44,267 nt of DNA. Source: Prevotella sp. (lineage in GTDB: Bacteria > Bacteroidota > Bacteroidia > Bacteroidales > Bacteroidaceae). The stretch covers positions 1-44,267 of the forward strand of contig JAGPKZ010000009.1 of assembly GCA_018053665.1 (NCBI GenBank). The letters run 5' to 3'. Below, piece by piece: positions 26,000-35,301 of this stretch; within the stretch, counting starts at the first letter, position 1, and every line of letters begins with the position of its first letter. Made by a program: the position numbers and the translations under genes. The notes below the pieces were generated by a model. It did no database searches, was not told the origin of the DNA, and saw nothing but the letters and a program-made list of their open reading frames with translations.

Positions 26000-28900
26000 A
26001 TGTTTTTCAGCATGTTCACCGTCTAATAAAAACGAGGTAGATATGCTGAATATAAAATCATACACATTTCATTACAGAAATCTAGACTCAACATACTTTT
26101 ACGCAAGAAAAGCTTTTTCCCTTTCTGATGGTTATCCTGAAGGAAAAGCCGAAGCATTAAATAATCTAGCTTTCGTGAGTACTATCCGCATGAATTATAA
26201 CGGAGCGTATAAGCTACTAAGAAATGTTGCAGATTATACTGATAACCAAATAGAACTACTTGTTGCCGATGTTCAATGCATGCGTATTTGTCAAAGGCAA
26301 TCACGTAATAAAGACTTTTATTCATATCGTGAAAACGCATTGCGCAGAATGAGGCGAATTGATGAAGAGAAGAAAGAACTGACAGATCGCCAGATAATGC
26401 GTATTACTTATGCTAAAACTGAATTTCATATTATCAATTCTACTTACTTCTACTATGTAGGATTGAAAAATCAATCCATAGACGCTTTAAAAAAAATTGA
26501 TCCATTTGGTCCTATACAAAAAGATACAGCACAATTATTATCATATTTTTACAATATAGGAGCAGGAGGAATTATAACAAAAGGTACTAGTAAAGACATC
26601 AGCCAAGAGGAATTAAACTACCTCATGCGTTGTTATATTCTTTCAAGAAGATACCATTATCCTTTTTGGGAAGCCAATTCAATGCAAGCTATAAGTGAAC
26701 ATCTTCAAGATCCTAAAATGAGAGACTATCTTATTGTAAATAATCTCCCAGACATTAAATACGTCAATACAGACTATATGCCAGATTCTCTTTTAGCAGG
26801 AAATTTGGCCCAACGCTCTCTGAATATTTTTTCAAAATATGGTGATGTTTACCAGATTGCAGGTTCGTATAGAACACTAGCTCAATGTTATTGGCAAATT
26901 AAAGATTATAATTCTGCAATCACATGCCTCAACAATGCATTGTATATTAATCCCATTATAGAGAGAGCACCAGATTTGGTTTCTTCTATTCGTGAGCAAT
27001 TATCTCTTGCATATTCAGCTATAGACAATAAGCAATTAAGTGATTACAACAGAAACATATATCTTGATATACAGGAAAAAACACGTCAAGATAGGCTATT
27101 GGAAGCACGAGCAGAACAATTAGATAAATCATCTTCAACTCTGAATATAATGATTTTCGCTGTTGTGATGATGATTTTACTTGTACTAATTCTTTTGTTT
27201 ATATTTGACAGAATGCGTCAAAAAAGCGATAAGAACTTTTCTATAGATAACCTACTAAAGCCATTACGCGAATGGCAATATAATGAAGAACAAAGTGTCA
27301 CGCAACGTAAAGAGGACTATGAAGAAATTTCAGAAAAGATAGAAATTGAGAATTTGCATCTTTCAAATAATATTAAACGAAATATTGAACAGCGTGCTAA
27401 AGTTTCTTTGGTAAACAGTATTTTACCATTCATAAATAGAATAATAAATGAGATAAAATGTCTTGAAGATCGTGAAGAGTCTGATGAAATACGTAAATAT
27501 AGATATTTATATATCAGTGAATTAACTGATAAAATTATAGACTACAATAATATACTAACACATTGGATACAACTTCGCCAAGGTCAACTAAGCATGCATA
27601 TTGAAAGTTTTAGTTTGCAATCTTTATTTGACATTGTTAGTAATGGAAGCATGGGATTTAGTCTAAAAGGAATTGACTTAATAGTCAAACCTACAGCCAC
27701 AATAGTTAAGGCAGACAAAATTCTAACTCTGTTCATGATCAACACTCTTGCAGATAATGCGAGAAAATTTACACAGCCAAAAGGAAAGGTTATCATTACA
27801 GGTGAAGAATATGGGGAATATGTTGAAATCTCTATCCTTGATACTGGTGAAGGTATGACAGAAGAACAGACTTCTAAGATTTTTGAACATAAAGCAATTG
27901 TCGATGAAAAGCTAGAAGATAATCAAAAAACAGAAACATCACATGGTTTTGGATTAATGAATTGCAAAGGTATAATTGAGAGATATCACAAAATTAGTCA
28001 AATATTTTCAGTGTGTTCTATTTATGCAGAAAGCAAGAAAGGGCATGGAAGCCGTTTCGCATTCAGATTACCCAAAGGTGTTATGCGCACATTTATGTTA
28101 ATCAGCATATGTTTTAGTTCACTATACGCAATGGCTGCTAAGGATACCAACATAGCTATTGCAGAACGATATGCAGATAGTGCGTATTATAGTAATATAA
28201 AAAGAAATTATGTTAAGACATTGAGCTATGCTAATATATGCAGGCATTACCTGAACAAATATTACCAATCAAAATATATCAATGGAAAAGATACCATGAA
28301 ATATATAGGCAGCGAAACTATTCCTGCTGAAATAGAATGGTTCCGTTCACATCTCAAGACTAGCTATGACGTAATTCTAGACATAAGAAACGAAACAGCT
28401 GTTGCTGCTTTAGCTTTACATTTATGGGACGTATACCATTATAATAATAGATCGTATACACAATTATTCAGAGAACGCTCTGCAGACAACACTCTTGGAG
28501 AATATGTAGTAGTGATGCAAAAATCTGAAAACAACAAAAATGTTGCAATAATATTACTCATAATAATGCTTGTATCAATATTACCAGCTTATTATTTTCT
28601 ATATTATCGGCATAGGCTTTACTACAGATTGTGTCTTGAAAAGGTAAACAATATAAATAATGTTCTACTTTCAGATTTAGACTCTTCTGATAAATTAGAA
28701 AAGATAATAAAGATTTGGAAAGACGCAAACAAACTATTGAAAGCTTCTGATTCACAATTGAATGATGTCGTCAATAAGATAGAAAGCGCATTAAAAATAA
28801 GCCTTGAGGAAGATAAGATGCAGACTATTAGCACAGAGACCGCTATTGACGAACTACGTAAACTAGAATATGAAAATGAACGTCTACATATTAGCAACAA

Positions 28901-29408
28901 TGTTTTAGACAACTGCCTTTCAACACTAAAACATGAGACAATGTATTATCCTTCTAGGATACGACAATTGGTTGACTCTCAACAAGATAATCTCAATGCA
29001 ATAAATGAAACAGCTAACTATTACAGACAATTATATACTCTGCTGAGTTTACAAGCCATGCGCCAGATTGATACTAATATTAAAATAGATGACGCATTAA
29101 TAAAATATCTTTTTGATATGTTAAAGAAACTTAGCGGAGAAAAAACAATTAAAAAAAATATATCGAATAAGGACTATAACTACGTTATTATAACAATAAC
29201 ATTGTCTTCTTTACAACTTGACGCAAAACAATGTGCTGAATTGTTTACACCAGCGTCAGTAAATATAGAATACATGTTATGCCGTCAGATTGTGAGAGAA
29301 ATTGGTGAAGCCACCAATTTGCGCGGCTGTGGAATACAGGCTTTGCATAATTTTTCTGGTGGAGTAGACATAGAATTGAAACTTCCATCTAAACTGAATA
29401 TTATATAA
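25974..29408 (+). CDS. Giant TPR sensor histidine kinase with two kinase-like modules (DUF5112/DUF5113 type)
   Basis: From ATG 25974 this is 1144 residues; a TTG at 25929 would add 15 but overlaps eda and spoils the signal. Order: lipoprotein-like signal (LLCFSAC, Cys about 14); TPR-like helical sensor (about 25-385); span (about 389-411); coiled coil; first module with dimerisation helices (about 475-560) and an ATP-binding domain keeping the N box (NTLADNARKF), G1 (DTGEGM, about 623-628) and G2 (HGFGLMNCKG); a second signal-like segment (MRTFMLISICFSSLYAMAA, about 704-722); a second outside domain; span (about 856-875); coiled coil; second module with KHETMYYPSRI (His about 987) but no N or G boxes. 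The response regulator gene follows 5 bp later. The signal sensed is unknown. Confidence 0.8.
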   Translation: MLIYIGGLLCFSACSPSNKNEVDMLNIKSYTFHYRNLDSTYFYARKAFSLSDGYPEGKAEALNNLAFVSTIRMNYNGAYKLLRNVADYTDNQIELLVADVQCMRICQRQSRNKDFYSYRENALRRMRRIDEEKKELTDRQIMRITYAKTEFHIINSTYFYYVGLKNQSIDALKKIDPFGPIQKDTAQLLSYFYNIGAGGIITKGTSKDISQEELNYLMRCYILSRRYHYPFWEANSMQAISEHLQDPKMRDYLIVNNLPDIKYVNTDYMPDSLLAGNLAQRSLNIFSKYGDVYQIAGSYRTLAQCYWQIKDYNSAITCLNNALYINPIIERAPDLVSSIREQLSLAYSAIDNKQLSDYNRNIYLDIQEKTRQDRLLEARAEQLDKSSSTLNIMIFAVVMMILLVLILLFIFDRMRQKSDKNFSIDNLLKPLREWQYNEEQSVTQRKEDYEEISEKIEIENLHLSNNIKRNIEQRAKVSLVNSILPFINRIINEIKCLEDREESDEIRKYRYLYISELTDKIIDYNNILTHWIQLRQGQLSMHIESFSLQSLFDIVSNGSMGFSLKGIDLIVKPTATIVKADKILTLFMINTLADNARKFTQPKGKVIITGEEYGEYVEISILDTGEGMTEEQTSKIFEHKAIVDEKLEDNQKTETSHGFGLMNCKGIIERYHKISQIFSVCSIYAESKKGHGSRFAFRLPKGVMRTFMLISICFSSLYAMAAKDTNIAIAERYADSAYYSNIKRNYVKTLSYANICRHYLNKYYQSKYINGKDTMKYIGSETIPAEIEWFRSHLKTSYDVILDIRNETAVAALALHLWDVYHYNNRSYTQLFRERSADNTLGEYVVVMQKSENNKNVAIILLIIMLVSILPAYYFLYYRHRLYYRLCLEKVNNINNVLLSDLDSSDKLEKIIKIWKDANKLLKASDSQLNDVVNKIESALKISLEEDKMQTISTETAIDELRKLEYENERLHISNNVLDNCLSTLKHETMYYPSRIRQLVDSQQDNLNAINETANYYRQLYTLLSLQAMRQIDTNIKIDDALIKYLFDMLKKLSGEKTIKKNISNKDYNYVIITITLSSLQLDAKQCAELFTPASVNIEYMLCRQIVREIGEATNLRGCGIQALHNFSGGVDIELKLPSKLNII

Positions 29409-29413
29409 AATAT

Positions 29414-30139
29414 ATGGATAATTTTAAAATCATAATTGTTGAGGATGTACCTCTTGAACTAAAAGGTACAGAAGGTATTATTCGTAACGATATCCCTGAA
29501 GCTCAGATTATCGGTACAGCTGAAAACGAGACAACATATTGGAAACTTTTGAAAGTGCAGACACCAGACTTGGTTCTTTTGGATTTGGGGCTAGGTGGCA
29601 GTACAACTGTTGGAGTAGAAATTTGCCGACACACAAAAGAAACTTACCCTAACATAAAGGTTCTTATTTTCACAGGTGAAATACTTAACGAAAAACTATG
29701 GGTTGACGTACTAGACGCAGGGTGCGATGGAATTATTCTAAAAAGTGGCGAACTTCTTACTAGAGGCGATGTCTCTAGCGTAATGAATGGTAAGAAACTC
29801 GTTTTCAATCAGCCTATACTAGAAAAGATAGTTTCAAAATTCATGGAAAGCGTGAAAAATCAAATCATGCGACAAGAAGCATTTGTTGATTATGAAATTG
29901 ACGAATATGATGAACGTTTTCTGCGCCATCTTGCCCTTGGATATACAAAAGAACAAATAACGAACCTACGTGGAATGCCTTTTGGAGTTAAGAGTTTGGA
30001 AAAGCGTCAAAACGAACTTGTTCAGAAATTATTTCCTAATGGTAATGGCAAGGTTGGAGTTAATGCAACACGTCTTGTAGTTCGCGCTATTGAAAAACGA
30101 ATTATTGATATAGACAATATCCATCCTGATGATGAATAA
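29414..30139 (+). CDS. Response regulator with C-terminal LuxR/DUF5932-like domain
   Basis: A 241-residue response regulator, partner of the upstream kinase (5-bp gap). The receiver domain (about 1-125) has the acidic pocket VED (Asp 11), the phospho-acceptor Asp 57 in LVLLDLGLGG, the Thr of IFTGE and the Lys of IILKSGE. The C-terminal part (about 165-235: DERFLRHLALGYTKEQITNL and KSLEKRQNELVQKLF) looks like a LuxR/NarL-type helix-turn-helix specific to Bacteroidota regulators. It is probably a DNA-binding transcription factor. Its last 11 bp overlap the start of the next gene, which suggests translational coupling. Confidence 0.85.
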   Translation: MDNFKIIIVEDVPLELKGTEGIIRNDIPEAQIIGTAENETTYWKLLKVQTPDLVLLDLGLGGSTTVGVEICRHTKETYPNIKVLIFTGEILNEKLWVDVLDAGCDGIILKSGELLTRGDVSSVMNGKKLVFNQPILEKIVSKFMESVKNQIMRQEAFVDYEIDEYDERFLRHLALGYTKEQITNLRGMPFGVKSLEKRQNELVQKLFPNGNGKVGVNATRLVVRAIEKRIIDIDNIHPDDE

Positions 30140-30734
30140 TCGTTTATTAAAAATAATAAGCTATTTGACGGTAATATTGGCATTGTGCCAAGTATTGCTA
30201 ATTTTGGTTTCGTGGTTTATAACATCCGCTATGCCAGATTTAAGCATGCATTCAATGTTAAGCAGCGAAGGTATAAGATGGTTTATGGGACAATTCACAT
30301 ATAACATCGCATCTCCTTTTTTGGCTTTAATCACTGTAACAAGTATTGCTTACGGATGTCTGGTTTCTTCAGGATTACTTGACATCAAACGACATATGGA
30401 TATACGACAAAGGTTTGCTATCCGACTTGTATCACTAGAAGTCATAATATTTGTAGCTATTATAGCACTTTTGACAATGGTTCCGCATGCTGTACTGCTA
30501 AATATTGATGGACATATACTGAGTGGAAACTTTCTTATGTGCATGATATCTTATATATCATTTGCAATATTAGTAATATCCTCAACATATTCAATATCCG
30601 TAAGGCGAATTTCATCTATTTCAAGTCTTTTTGTGTTCATGTGTGAAGGTATAAAAAAAGCGGCTCCAATATATGTAATCTATATTCTCGCCGCTCAATT
30701 ATATTATTCAGTTTTATTTGTGTTTTTTAGCTGA
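30129..30734 (+). CDS. Small AbgT-like integral membrane protein
   Basis: A 201-residue protein with about five hydrophobic spans and no signal peptide. The segment SMLSSEGIRWFMGQFTYNI followed by SPFLALITVTSIAYG resembles the N-terminal region of AbgT-family (p-aminobenzoyl-glutamate) transporters, but the protein is less than half their usual 500 residues, so it is either a short relative or an unrelated membrane protein. It overlaps the response regulator gene by 11 bp and is probably part of the kinase operon, perhaps as target or accessory. Its 3' end overlaps the convergent ABC-F gene by 8 bp and contains that gene's terminator. Confidence 0.6.
   Translation: MMNNRLLKIISYLTVILALCQVLLILVSWFITSAMPDLSMHSMLSSEGIRWFMGQFTYNIASPFLALITVTSIAYGCLVSSGLLDIKRHMDIRQRFAIRLVSLEVIIFVAIIALLTMVPHAVLLNIDGHILSGNFLMCMISYISFAILVISSTYSISVRRISSISSLFVFMCEGIKKAAPIYVIYILAAQLYYSVLFVFFS
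30653..30695 (-). terminator. Terminator of the engB-ABC-F operon inside the opposite gene
   Basis: On the minus strand, AGCGGC (30690-30695) pairs with GCCGCT (30659-30664), with an inner AATATA/TATATT stem, and a run of seven T follows (A run 30653-30659). It lies 32 bp after the ABC-F stop, inside the coding sequence of the convergent AbgT-like gene. Confidence 0.7.
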
Positions 30735-32499
30735 GTTCTGATAACTCAAGCCAACGCATTCCCTTTTCGTCTAGTTCATCTTTTATTACAGGAAGACGCT
30801 TGCTCTTTTCTGTCAGTTCATCCACATTAAGGGAACCAGAACAAAGTTCTTCTTCTAGATTTTTTTGTTCATTCTCCAATTTTTCAATCTCTTCACCAAG
30901 ACGTTTGAATTCCATATTTTCTTTGAAACTCATTTTACGCTTGGTCACATTGTGGTAATTTGTTTTTTCTTTATTCCTGCTTTCAGTCTTATCATCATCT
31001 TTAGCTTTCATACTTTCCCATTCTCTATATTGCGTATAGTTTCCAGGGAAATCCTTAATCTCTCCATTACCTTTAAAGACTAGTAAATGATCGACAACCT
31101 TATCAGTAAAGTATCTATCATGGCTCACAACGATAACACATCCTGGGAAATCTTGAAGATATTCTTCAAATATTTGCAAAGTCTGAATATCAAGGTCATT
31201 TGTAGGTTCATCCAATACCAAAAAGTTTGGATTTGTCATAAGTACCTTACACAAATAGAGTTTGCGCTTTTCACCACCACTAAGCTTATACACATAATTA
31301 TATTGCTGTTCGGGTGTGAACATGAAATATTGTAAGAACTGGCTAGCTGTCATGTGTCGTCCTTTGCCAAGATCTATATCATCAGCTACATCTGTGATGA
31401 CATCAATCACTTTCTGCTGATCATCAAATATCATTCCTTGTTGCGAGAAATATCCAAATCTCACAGTTTCACCAATGTCAAATTTTCCACTATCAGGGGG
31501 AACCTCACCAAGAAGCATTTTTACGAATGTAGACTTACCGGTACCATTATTTCCGACAATTCCCATTTTTTCAAATCTTGCAAAATTGTAATAGAAGTCT
31601 TTTAGAATTACTTCGTTTTTATTCCATGCCTTACTTACATATTGACATTCGAAAATCTTTGAGCCAATGTAAACATTGCCTGCTTTTAATCTAATCTGAC
31701 GGTCTTCAATGCGTTGTTTAGCTTTAGCCTGTAGATCGTCAAAAGCATCCTCACGATATTTAGCTTTATGTCCACGAGCCTGTGGCATCCTTCTCATCCA
31801 TTCCAATTCTGTTCTATAAAGATTATTGGCTCTAGCAATCTCGCTCCTAGTATTGTCTATTCTCTCTTGTCTTTTTTCAAGATAATAGCTATAATTCCCA
31901 CGATATGTGTAAATCTGCTCATTATCTAACTCTAATATGGTGTTACATACTCTGTCAAGGAAAAATCGGTCATGCGTAACCATCAGCAACGTCTTGGTGC
32001 CTCGGTTTAAATACCCTTCCAACCATTCTATCATTTCAAGATCCAAATGGTTAGTAGGCTCATCCATTATAATGAAATTAGGTTCTGTGATGAGCACATT
32101 TGCCAAGGCAACGCGTTTTTGTTGACCTCCACTGAGCTGTCCCATCAACTGATCAAAATTTTTAATCTTTAATTGTGTAAGAATCTGCTTATATTTAATA
32201 ACTAGTTCTTCCGAATTTTCATGATTAAAACAAGCTTCAAGCACACTCTCATCATGATTGAATATAGGACTCTGCTCTAGATAACCAATCTTAAGATCAT
32301 TTTTATATATGAGACTTCCTGAATCTTTACCTTCATTATTTGTCAATATAGACAATAGGGTAGACTTGCCAGTTCCATTTTTTGCAACAAGTCCAACCTT
32401 TTGACCTTCACTTACAGAAAATGATATATTATCGAATAATACTTGCGATCCAAAACTCTTCGTCAAATTCTGTACGTCAAGATATGGTATTTGTGCCAT
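30727..32499 (-). CDS. ABC-F family ATPase (Uup/EttA-like)
   Basis: A soluble protein with two ABC ATPase domains and no membrane part, 590 residues, of the ABC-F type that acts on the ribosome. First cassette: Walker A GLVAKNGTGKST (about 35-46), signature LSGGQQKRVALAN, Walker B FIIMDEPTNHLDLE. The interdomain linker, residues about 210-280 (ERIDNTRSEIARANNLYR), is helical. Second cassette: Walker A GIVGNNGTGKST, signature LSGGEKRKLYL, LVLDEPTNDLDI. The C-terminal coiled coil (about 530-590) is Uup-like. Its ATG directly follows the engB stop codon (no gap). A resistance role (ARE type) is less likely than a housekeeping ribosome factor because it is in the engB operon. Confidence 0.9.
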   Translation of the reverse strand: MAQIPYLDVQNLTKSFGSQVLFDNISFSVSEGQKVGLVAKNGTGKSTLLSILTNNEGKDSGSLIYKNDLKIGYLEQSPIFNHDESVLEACFNHENSEELVIKYKQILTQLKIKNFDQLMGQLSGGQQKRVALANVLITEPNFIIMDEPTNHLDLEMIEWLEGYLNRGTKTLLMVTHDRFFLDRVCNTILELDNEQIYTYRGNYSYYLEKRQERIDNTRSEIARANNLYRTELEWMRRMPQARGHKAKYREDAFDDLQAKAKQRIEDRQIRLKAGNVYIGSKIFECQYVSKAWNKNEVILKDFYYNFARFEKMGIVGNNGTGKSTFVKMLLGEVPPDSGKFDIGETVRFGYFSQQGMIFDDQQKVIDVITDVADDIDLGKGRHMTASQFLQYFMFTPEQQYNYVYKLSGGEKRKLYLCKVLMTNPNFLVLDEPTNDLDIQTLQIFEEYLQDFPGCVIVVSHDRYFTDKVVDHLLVFKGNGEIKDFPGNYTQYREWESMKAKDDDKTESRNKEKTNYHNVTKRKMSFKENMEFKRLGEEIEKLENEQKNLEEELCSGSLNVDELTEKSKRLPVIKDELDEKGMRWLELSELS

Positions 32500-33096
32500 T
32501 TATACGTTTTTATTTATTCCGTCTATGTAATTTAGCACTTCATCTCTTCCATTTTTCTTTTCTGAAGATGTTATGAAATATGGTGGTAGGGTTTCCCATC
32601 TGTCCGTCAACTTATTCATCCAATCTTGTGCATTCTGTCTTGCCTTACCAGGTCCAAGTTTGTCTGCCTTTGTAAATATTATAGTGAAAGGTACATTGCT
32701 CTCACCAAGCCAGTCTACAAACTCACGATCTATTTTTTGCTGTTCATGTCTTACATCAATAAGTACAAAAACATTTACTAATTGTTCACGTTGCAATATG
32801 TATGATGAAATCATCTTTCCCAATCTCTGCGTTATAGATTTTGAATGTTTGGCAAATCCATAACCTGGCAGGTCAACAATATACCATTCATTATTTATAA
32901 TAAAATGGTTTATCAGCAAAGTCTTACCAGGAGTTGATGAAGTCTTCGCTAGTTTTTTATTATTACAGAGCATGTTTATAAGACTTGATTTTCCCACATT
33001 TGATCTTCCGATGAAAGCGTATTCAGGCTTGTCATCCGTTGGACACTTACTGACTAATGGTGCGGATATTACGAATTCTGATTTCTTTATTTCCAT
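32500..33096 (-). CDS. engB: Ribosome biogenesis GTP-binding protein EngB/YsxC
   Basis: A 198-residue P-loop GTPase needed for assembly of the large ribosomal subunit. G1 [12 protein letters not shown] (about 31-42), G2 region TSSTPGKT, G3 [10 protein letters not shown]4 [10 protein letters not shown] and G5 TSSEKKNG are all present, and the length matches YsxC/YihA. It is first in an operon with the ABC-F gene, whose start abuts its stop. A -7 element (33117-33124) lies about 20 bp upstream, giving a short leader. Confidence 0.94.
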   Translation of the reverse strand: MEIKKSEFVISAPLVSKCPTDDKPEYAFIGRSNVGKSSLINMLCNNKKLAKTSSTPGKTLLINHFIINNEWYIVDLPGYGFAKHSKSITQRLGKMISSYILQREQLVNVFVLIDVRHEQQKIDREFVDWLGESNVPFTIIFTKADKLGPGKARQNAQDWMNKLTDRWETLPPYFITSSEKKNGRDEVLNYIDGINKNV

Positions 33097-33112
33097 ATTG
33101 AGTTTCTTTTTG

Positions 33113-33143
33113 TTTGCAAAGATAATAAAAAATATTATCTTTG
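33113..33143 (+). promoter_or_regulatory. Promoter of the Gfo/Idh oxidoreductase gene
   Basis: TTTG at 33113-33116, 19 bp spacer, TATCTTTG at 33136-33143, a full match to the Bacteroidota -33/-7 consensus. Predicted start near 33149, leader about 15 nt. Confidence 0.75.
33117..33124 (-). promoter_or_regulatory. -7 promoter element of the engB operon (TATCTTTG)
   Basis: Minus-strand TAnnTTTG match within the divergent region, overlapping the spacer of the plus-strand promoter, so the two polymerases compete for the same 30 bp. Confidence 0.6.
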
Positions 33144-33163
33144 CATCTTAAATAGCATTATAT

Positions 33164-34147
33164 ATGAAGTTAATAAGTTGGGGGTTTATTGGTTGCGGTG
33201 AGGTTACCGAGAAAAAATCGGGACCTGCATTCGATGAAGTTGATGGTTCACATGTCGAAGCAGTTATGAGTCGTAGCGAGTCAAAAGCTCGTTCTTATGC
33301 AGAAAGACATCATATACGCAAATGGTATACAGATGCACAGGAACTCGTGGATGATCCAGACATAAATGCAATTTATATTGCTACACCTCCTTCAAGTCAT
33401 GCAACATTTGCAATAATGGCTATGAAAGCAGGCAAACCTGTTTATGTAGAAAAGCCTCTTGCAGCCAGCTATGAGGACTGTGCACGCATAAACAGAATTA
33501 GCGAGCAAACCGGAATACCATGTTTCGTGGCCTATTATCGCCGTTATTTACCATATTTTCAACGTGTAAGAGATATTGTAAATAATGGATTAATAGGTGA
33601 AATAACTAATGTGCAGATAAGGTTTTCTGTTCCACCACGTTATCTTGACTACAATAGTCGTGAATCCCTACCTTGGCGTTTACAGCCAGATATCGCAGGA
33701 GGTGGATACTTTTATGACCTAGCTCCTCATCAATTGGATATTCTCCAAGAGTTATTCGGAGTAATAACCCGTGCTCATGGTTATTGCGCCAATCGTGCCC
33801 ACTTATACAAAGCAGAAGATACTATTAGTGCGTGTTTCTTGTTTGACAGCGGTCTACCTGGTAGTGCATCTTGGTGTTTTGTTGGTCATCAAAGTGCCAA
33901 GGAAGATTGCATTGAAATAATAGGGGACAAAGGTTCTGTATCTTTTTCTGTATTTAACTATGATCCTATAAAATTAGTTACCAGTGAAGGAAATATAAAT
34001 ATTATTGTTCCAAATCCACCTTATGTTCAATTACCAATTATCAAATCTGTAATCGAAGACCTTCAAGGGTTTGGATCGTGTACGTGTACAAGTGTCAGTG
34101 CAACTCCAGTGAATTGGGTTATGGATAGAATATTGGGAAAACTATAA
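33164..34147 (+). CDS. Gfo/Idh/MocA family NAD(P)-dependent oxidoreductase
   Basis: A 327-residue soluble dehydrogenase. The Rossmann start WGFIGCGEVTEKKSGPAF carries the GxGxxT/S dinucleotide loop, IYIATPPSSHA is the usual next block, YVEKPLA contains the EKP lysine involved in catalysis, and GGGYFYDLAPHQLDIL holds the HxxD-like acidic and histidine residues of the active site. Members act on sugars, inositol or trans-dihydrodiols; the substrate cannot be told. The DUF4421 gene starts 8 bp downstream, so they may share a transcript although no functional link is apparent. Confidence 0.85.
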   Translation: MKLISWGFIGCGEVTEKKSGPAFDEVDGSHVEAVMSRSESKARSYAERHHIRKWYTDAQELVDDPDINAIYIATPPSSHATFAIMAMKAGKPVYVEKPLAASYEDCARINRISEQTGIPCFVAYYRRYLPYFQRVRDIVNNGLIGEITNVQIRFSVPPRYLDYNSRESLPWRLQPDIAGGGYFYDLAPHQLDILQELFGVITRAHGYCANRAHLYKAEDTISACFLFDSGLPGSASWCFVGHQSAKEDCIEIIGDKGSVSFSVFNYDPIKLVTSEGNINIIVPNPPYVQLPIIKSVIEDLQGFGSCTCTSVSATPVNWVMDRILGKL

Positions 34148-34155
34148 ACTCTATT

Positions 34156-35298
34156 TTGGCTTTGAGAAAATATATATTTATATTTGCTTTCTTCATACTG
34201 CAAGTCCAGCAAATTTATGCCGATAACAACGGACATAACATTTGTGACTCAATTGTTTCAGACAGTACACAACTGCCTGTTAAAAAATATGGAAAGCACT
34301 TAAAGAATAATTTTCTTGATCGTCTTTATGATATAGTAAAGGATTTTTCTCGCATAGACACAAATTATATTGAACCACAACATTATAATTATGCCTTCAT
34401 GATTCAGAATACAAACACCTATGAAATATACAAGTTGAGAACCGGTAAAAATATGACGGTAACATTTAATCCAGACTTAAGTGTTAAGTTTGGGCCTTAT
34501 TTTGGATGGCGTTGGATTTTTCTTGGTTATACTCTTGATATCTCACATGTGGGCGGTTCAAACAACAAACACGAATTTGATGTAAGCCTTTATAGTAATC
34601 AAATTGGGTTAGATGTTTTTTATAGGACATCAGGAGATGACTACCATATTAGTAATTTGAGCCTTGAAAAAGGCTATAACACCAGTAATATTGACGGTGC
34701 ACCTTTTAGTGGTATTAAATCAGGTATAAAGGGATTTAGTCTATATTACATTACCAATCATCATAAGTTTTCATATCCTGCAGCTTATAGTCAAAGCACA
34801 TGCCAGCGCATAAGTGCGGGTTCGTTGCTCTTTGGTATTGGATATACTAGTCAAAAACTTAGTGTTGATTGGGAGGCTTTGGCAGAAACAATGAATAAAT
34901 ATCTTGGCAAAGAATTGACAGAATCTGTTTTTGACAGCTCACTTGTTAAAGGTGAAGTGAATTATGATGATTTGTCATTACAATTCGGGTACGGATATAA
35001 TTGGGTTTTTGCTAGAAATTGTCTTTTCAACGCATCACTTTCATTAGCTTTAGCATATAAACATTCAAGCGGAGATTCTGACCATAAGAATTTTACATTC
35101 CGTGATTTCAATTTTGATAATTTTAATATCGACGGTGTTACTCGTTTTGGAATCGTTTGGAATAATACTAAGTGGTATATAGGTTCAAGTGCCATACTAC
35201 ATGCATATAATTATCACAAATCAAATTTCTACACAAATAGTGTTTTTGGAAGTTTGAATTTTTATATTGGCTTCAATTTCGGACACAAGAAAAGCTAA
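34156..35298 (+). CDS. DUF4421 outer-membrane protein
   Basis: A 380-residue exported protein resembling DUF4421. The signal peptide (IFIFAFFILQVQQIYA) is only intact if translation starts at a TTG (34156, or 34162 in the same frame); no ATG is available upstream of the mature part. Conserved blocks include DTNYIEPQHYNYAFMIQNT and GPYFGWRWIFLGYTLD, and the second half has repeated amphipathic strands (WEALAETMNKYL to SLNFYIGFNFG) typical of a barrel. It is convergent with the DUF1460 gene, only 3 bp apart. Function is unknown. Confidence 0.75.
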   Translation: MALRKYIFIFAFFILQVQQIYADNNGHNICDSIVSDSTQLPVKKYGKHLKNNFLDRLYDIVKDFSRIDTNYIEPQHYNYAFMIQNTNTYEIYKLRTGKNMTVTFNPDLSVKFGPYFGWRWIFLGYTLDISHVGGSNNKHEFDVSLYSNQIGLDVFYRTSGDDYHISNLSLEKGYNTSNIDGAPFSGIKSGIKGFSLYYITNHHKFSYPAAYSQSTCQRISAGSLLFGIGYTSQKLSVDWEALAETMNKYLGKELTESVFDSSLVKGEVNYDDLSLQFGYGYNWVFARNCLFNASLSLALAYKHSSGDSDHKNFTFRDFNFDNFNIDGVTRFGIVWNNTKWYIGSSAILHAYNYHKSNFYTNSVFGSLNFYIGFNFGHKKS

Positions 35299-35301
35299 AA
35301 T

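Noticed and set aside
30727..32499. ABC-F protein as an antibiotic-resistance determinant
   Set aside because: It is in a tight operon with engB and has a Uup-like C-terminal coiled coil, pointing to a housekeeping role.
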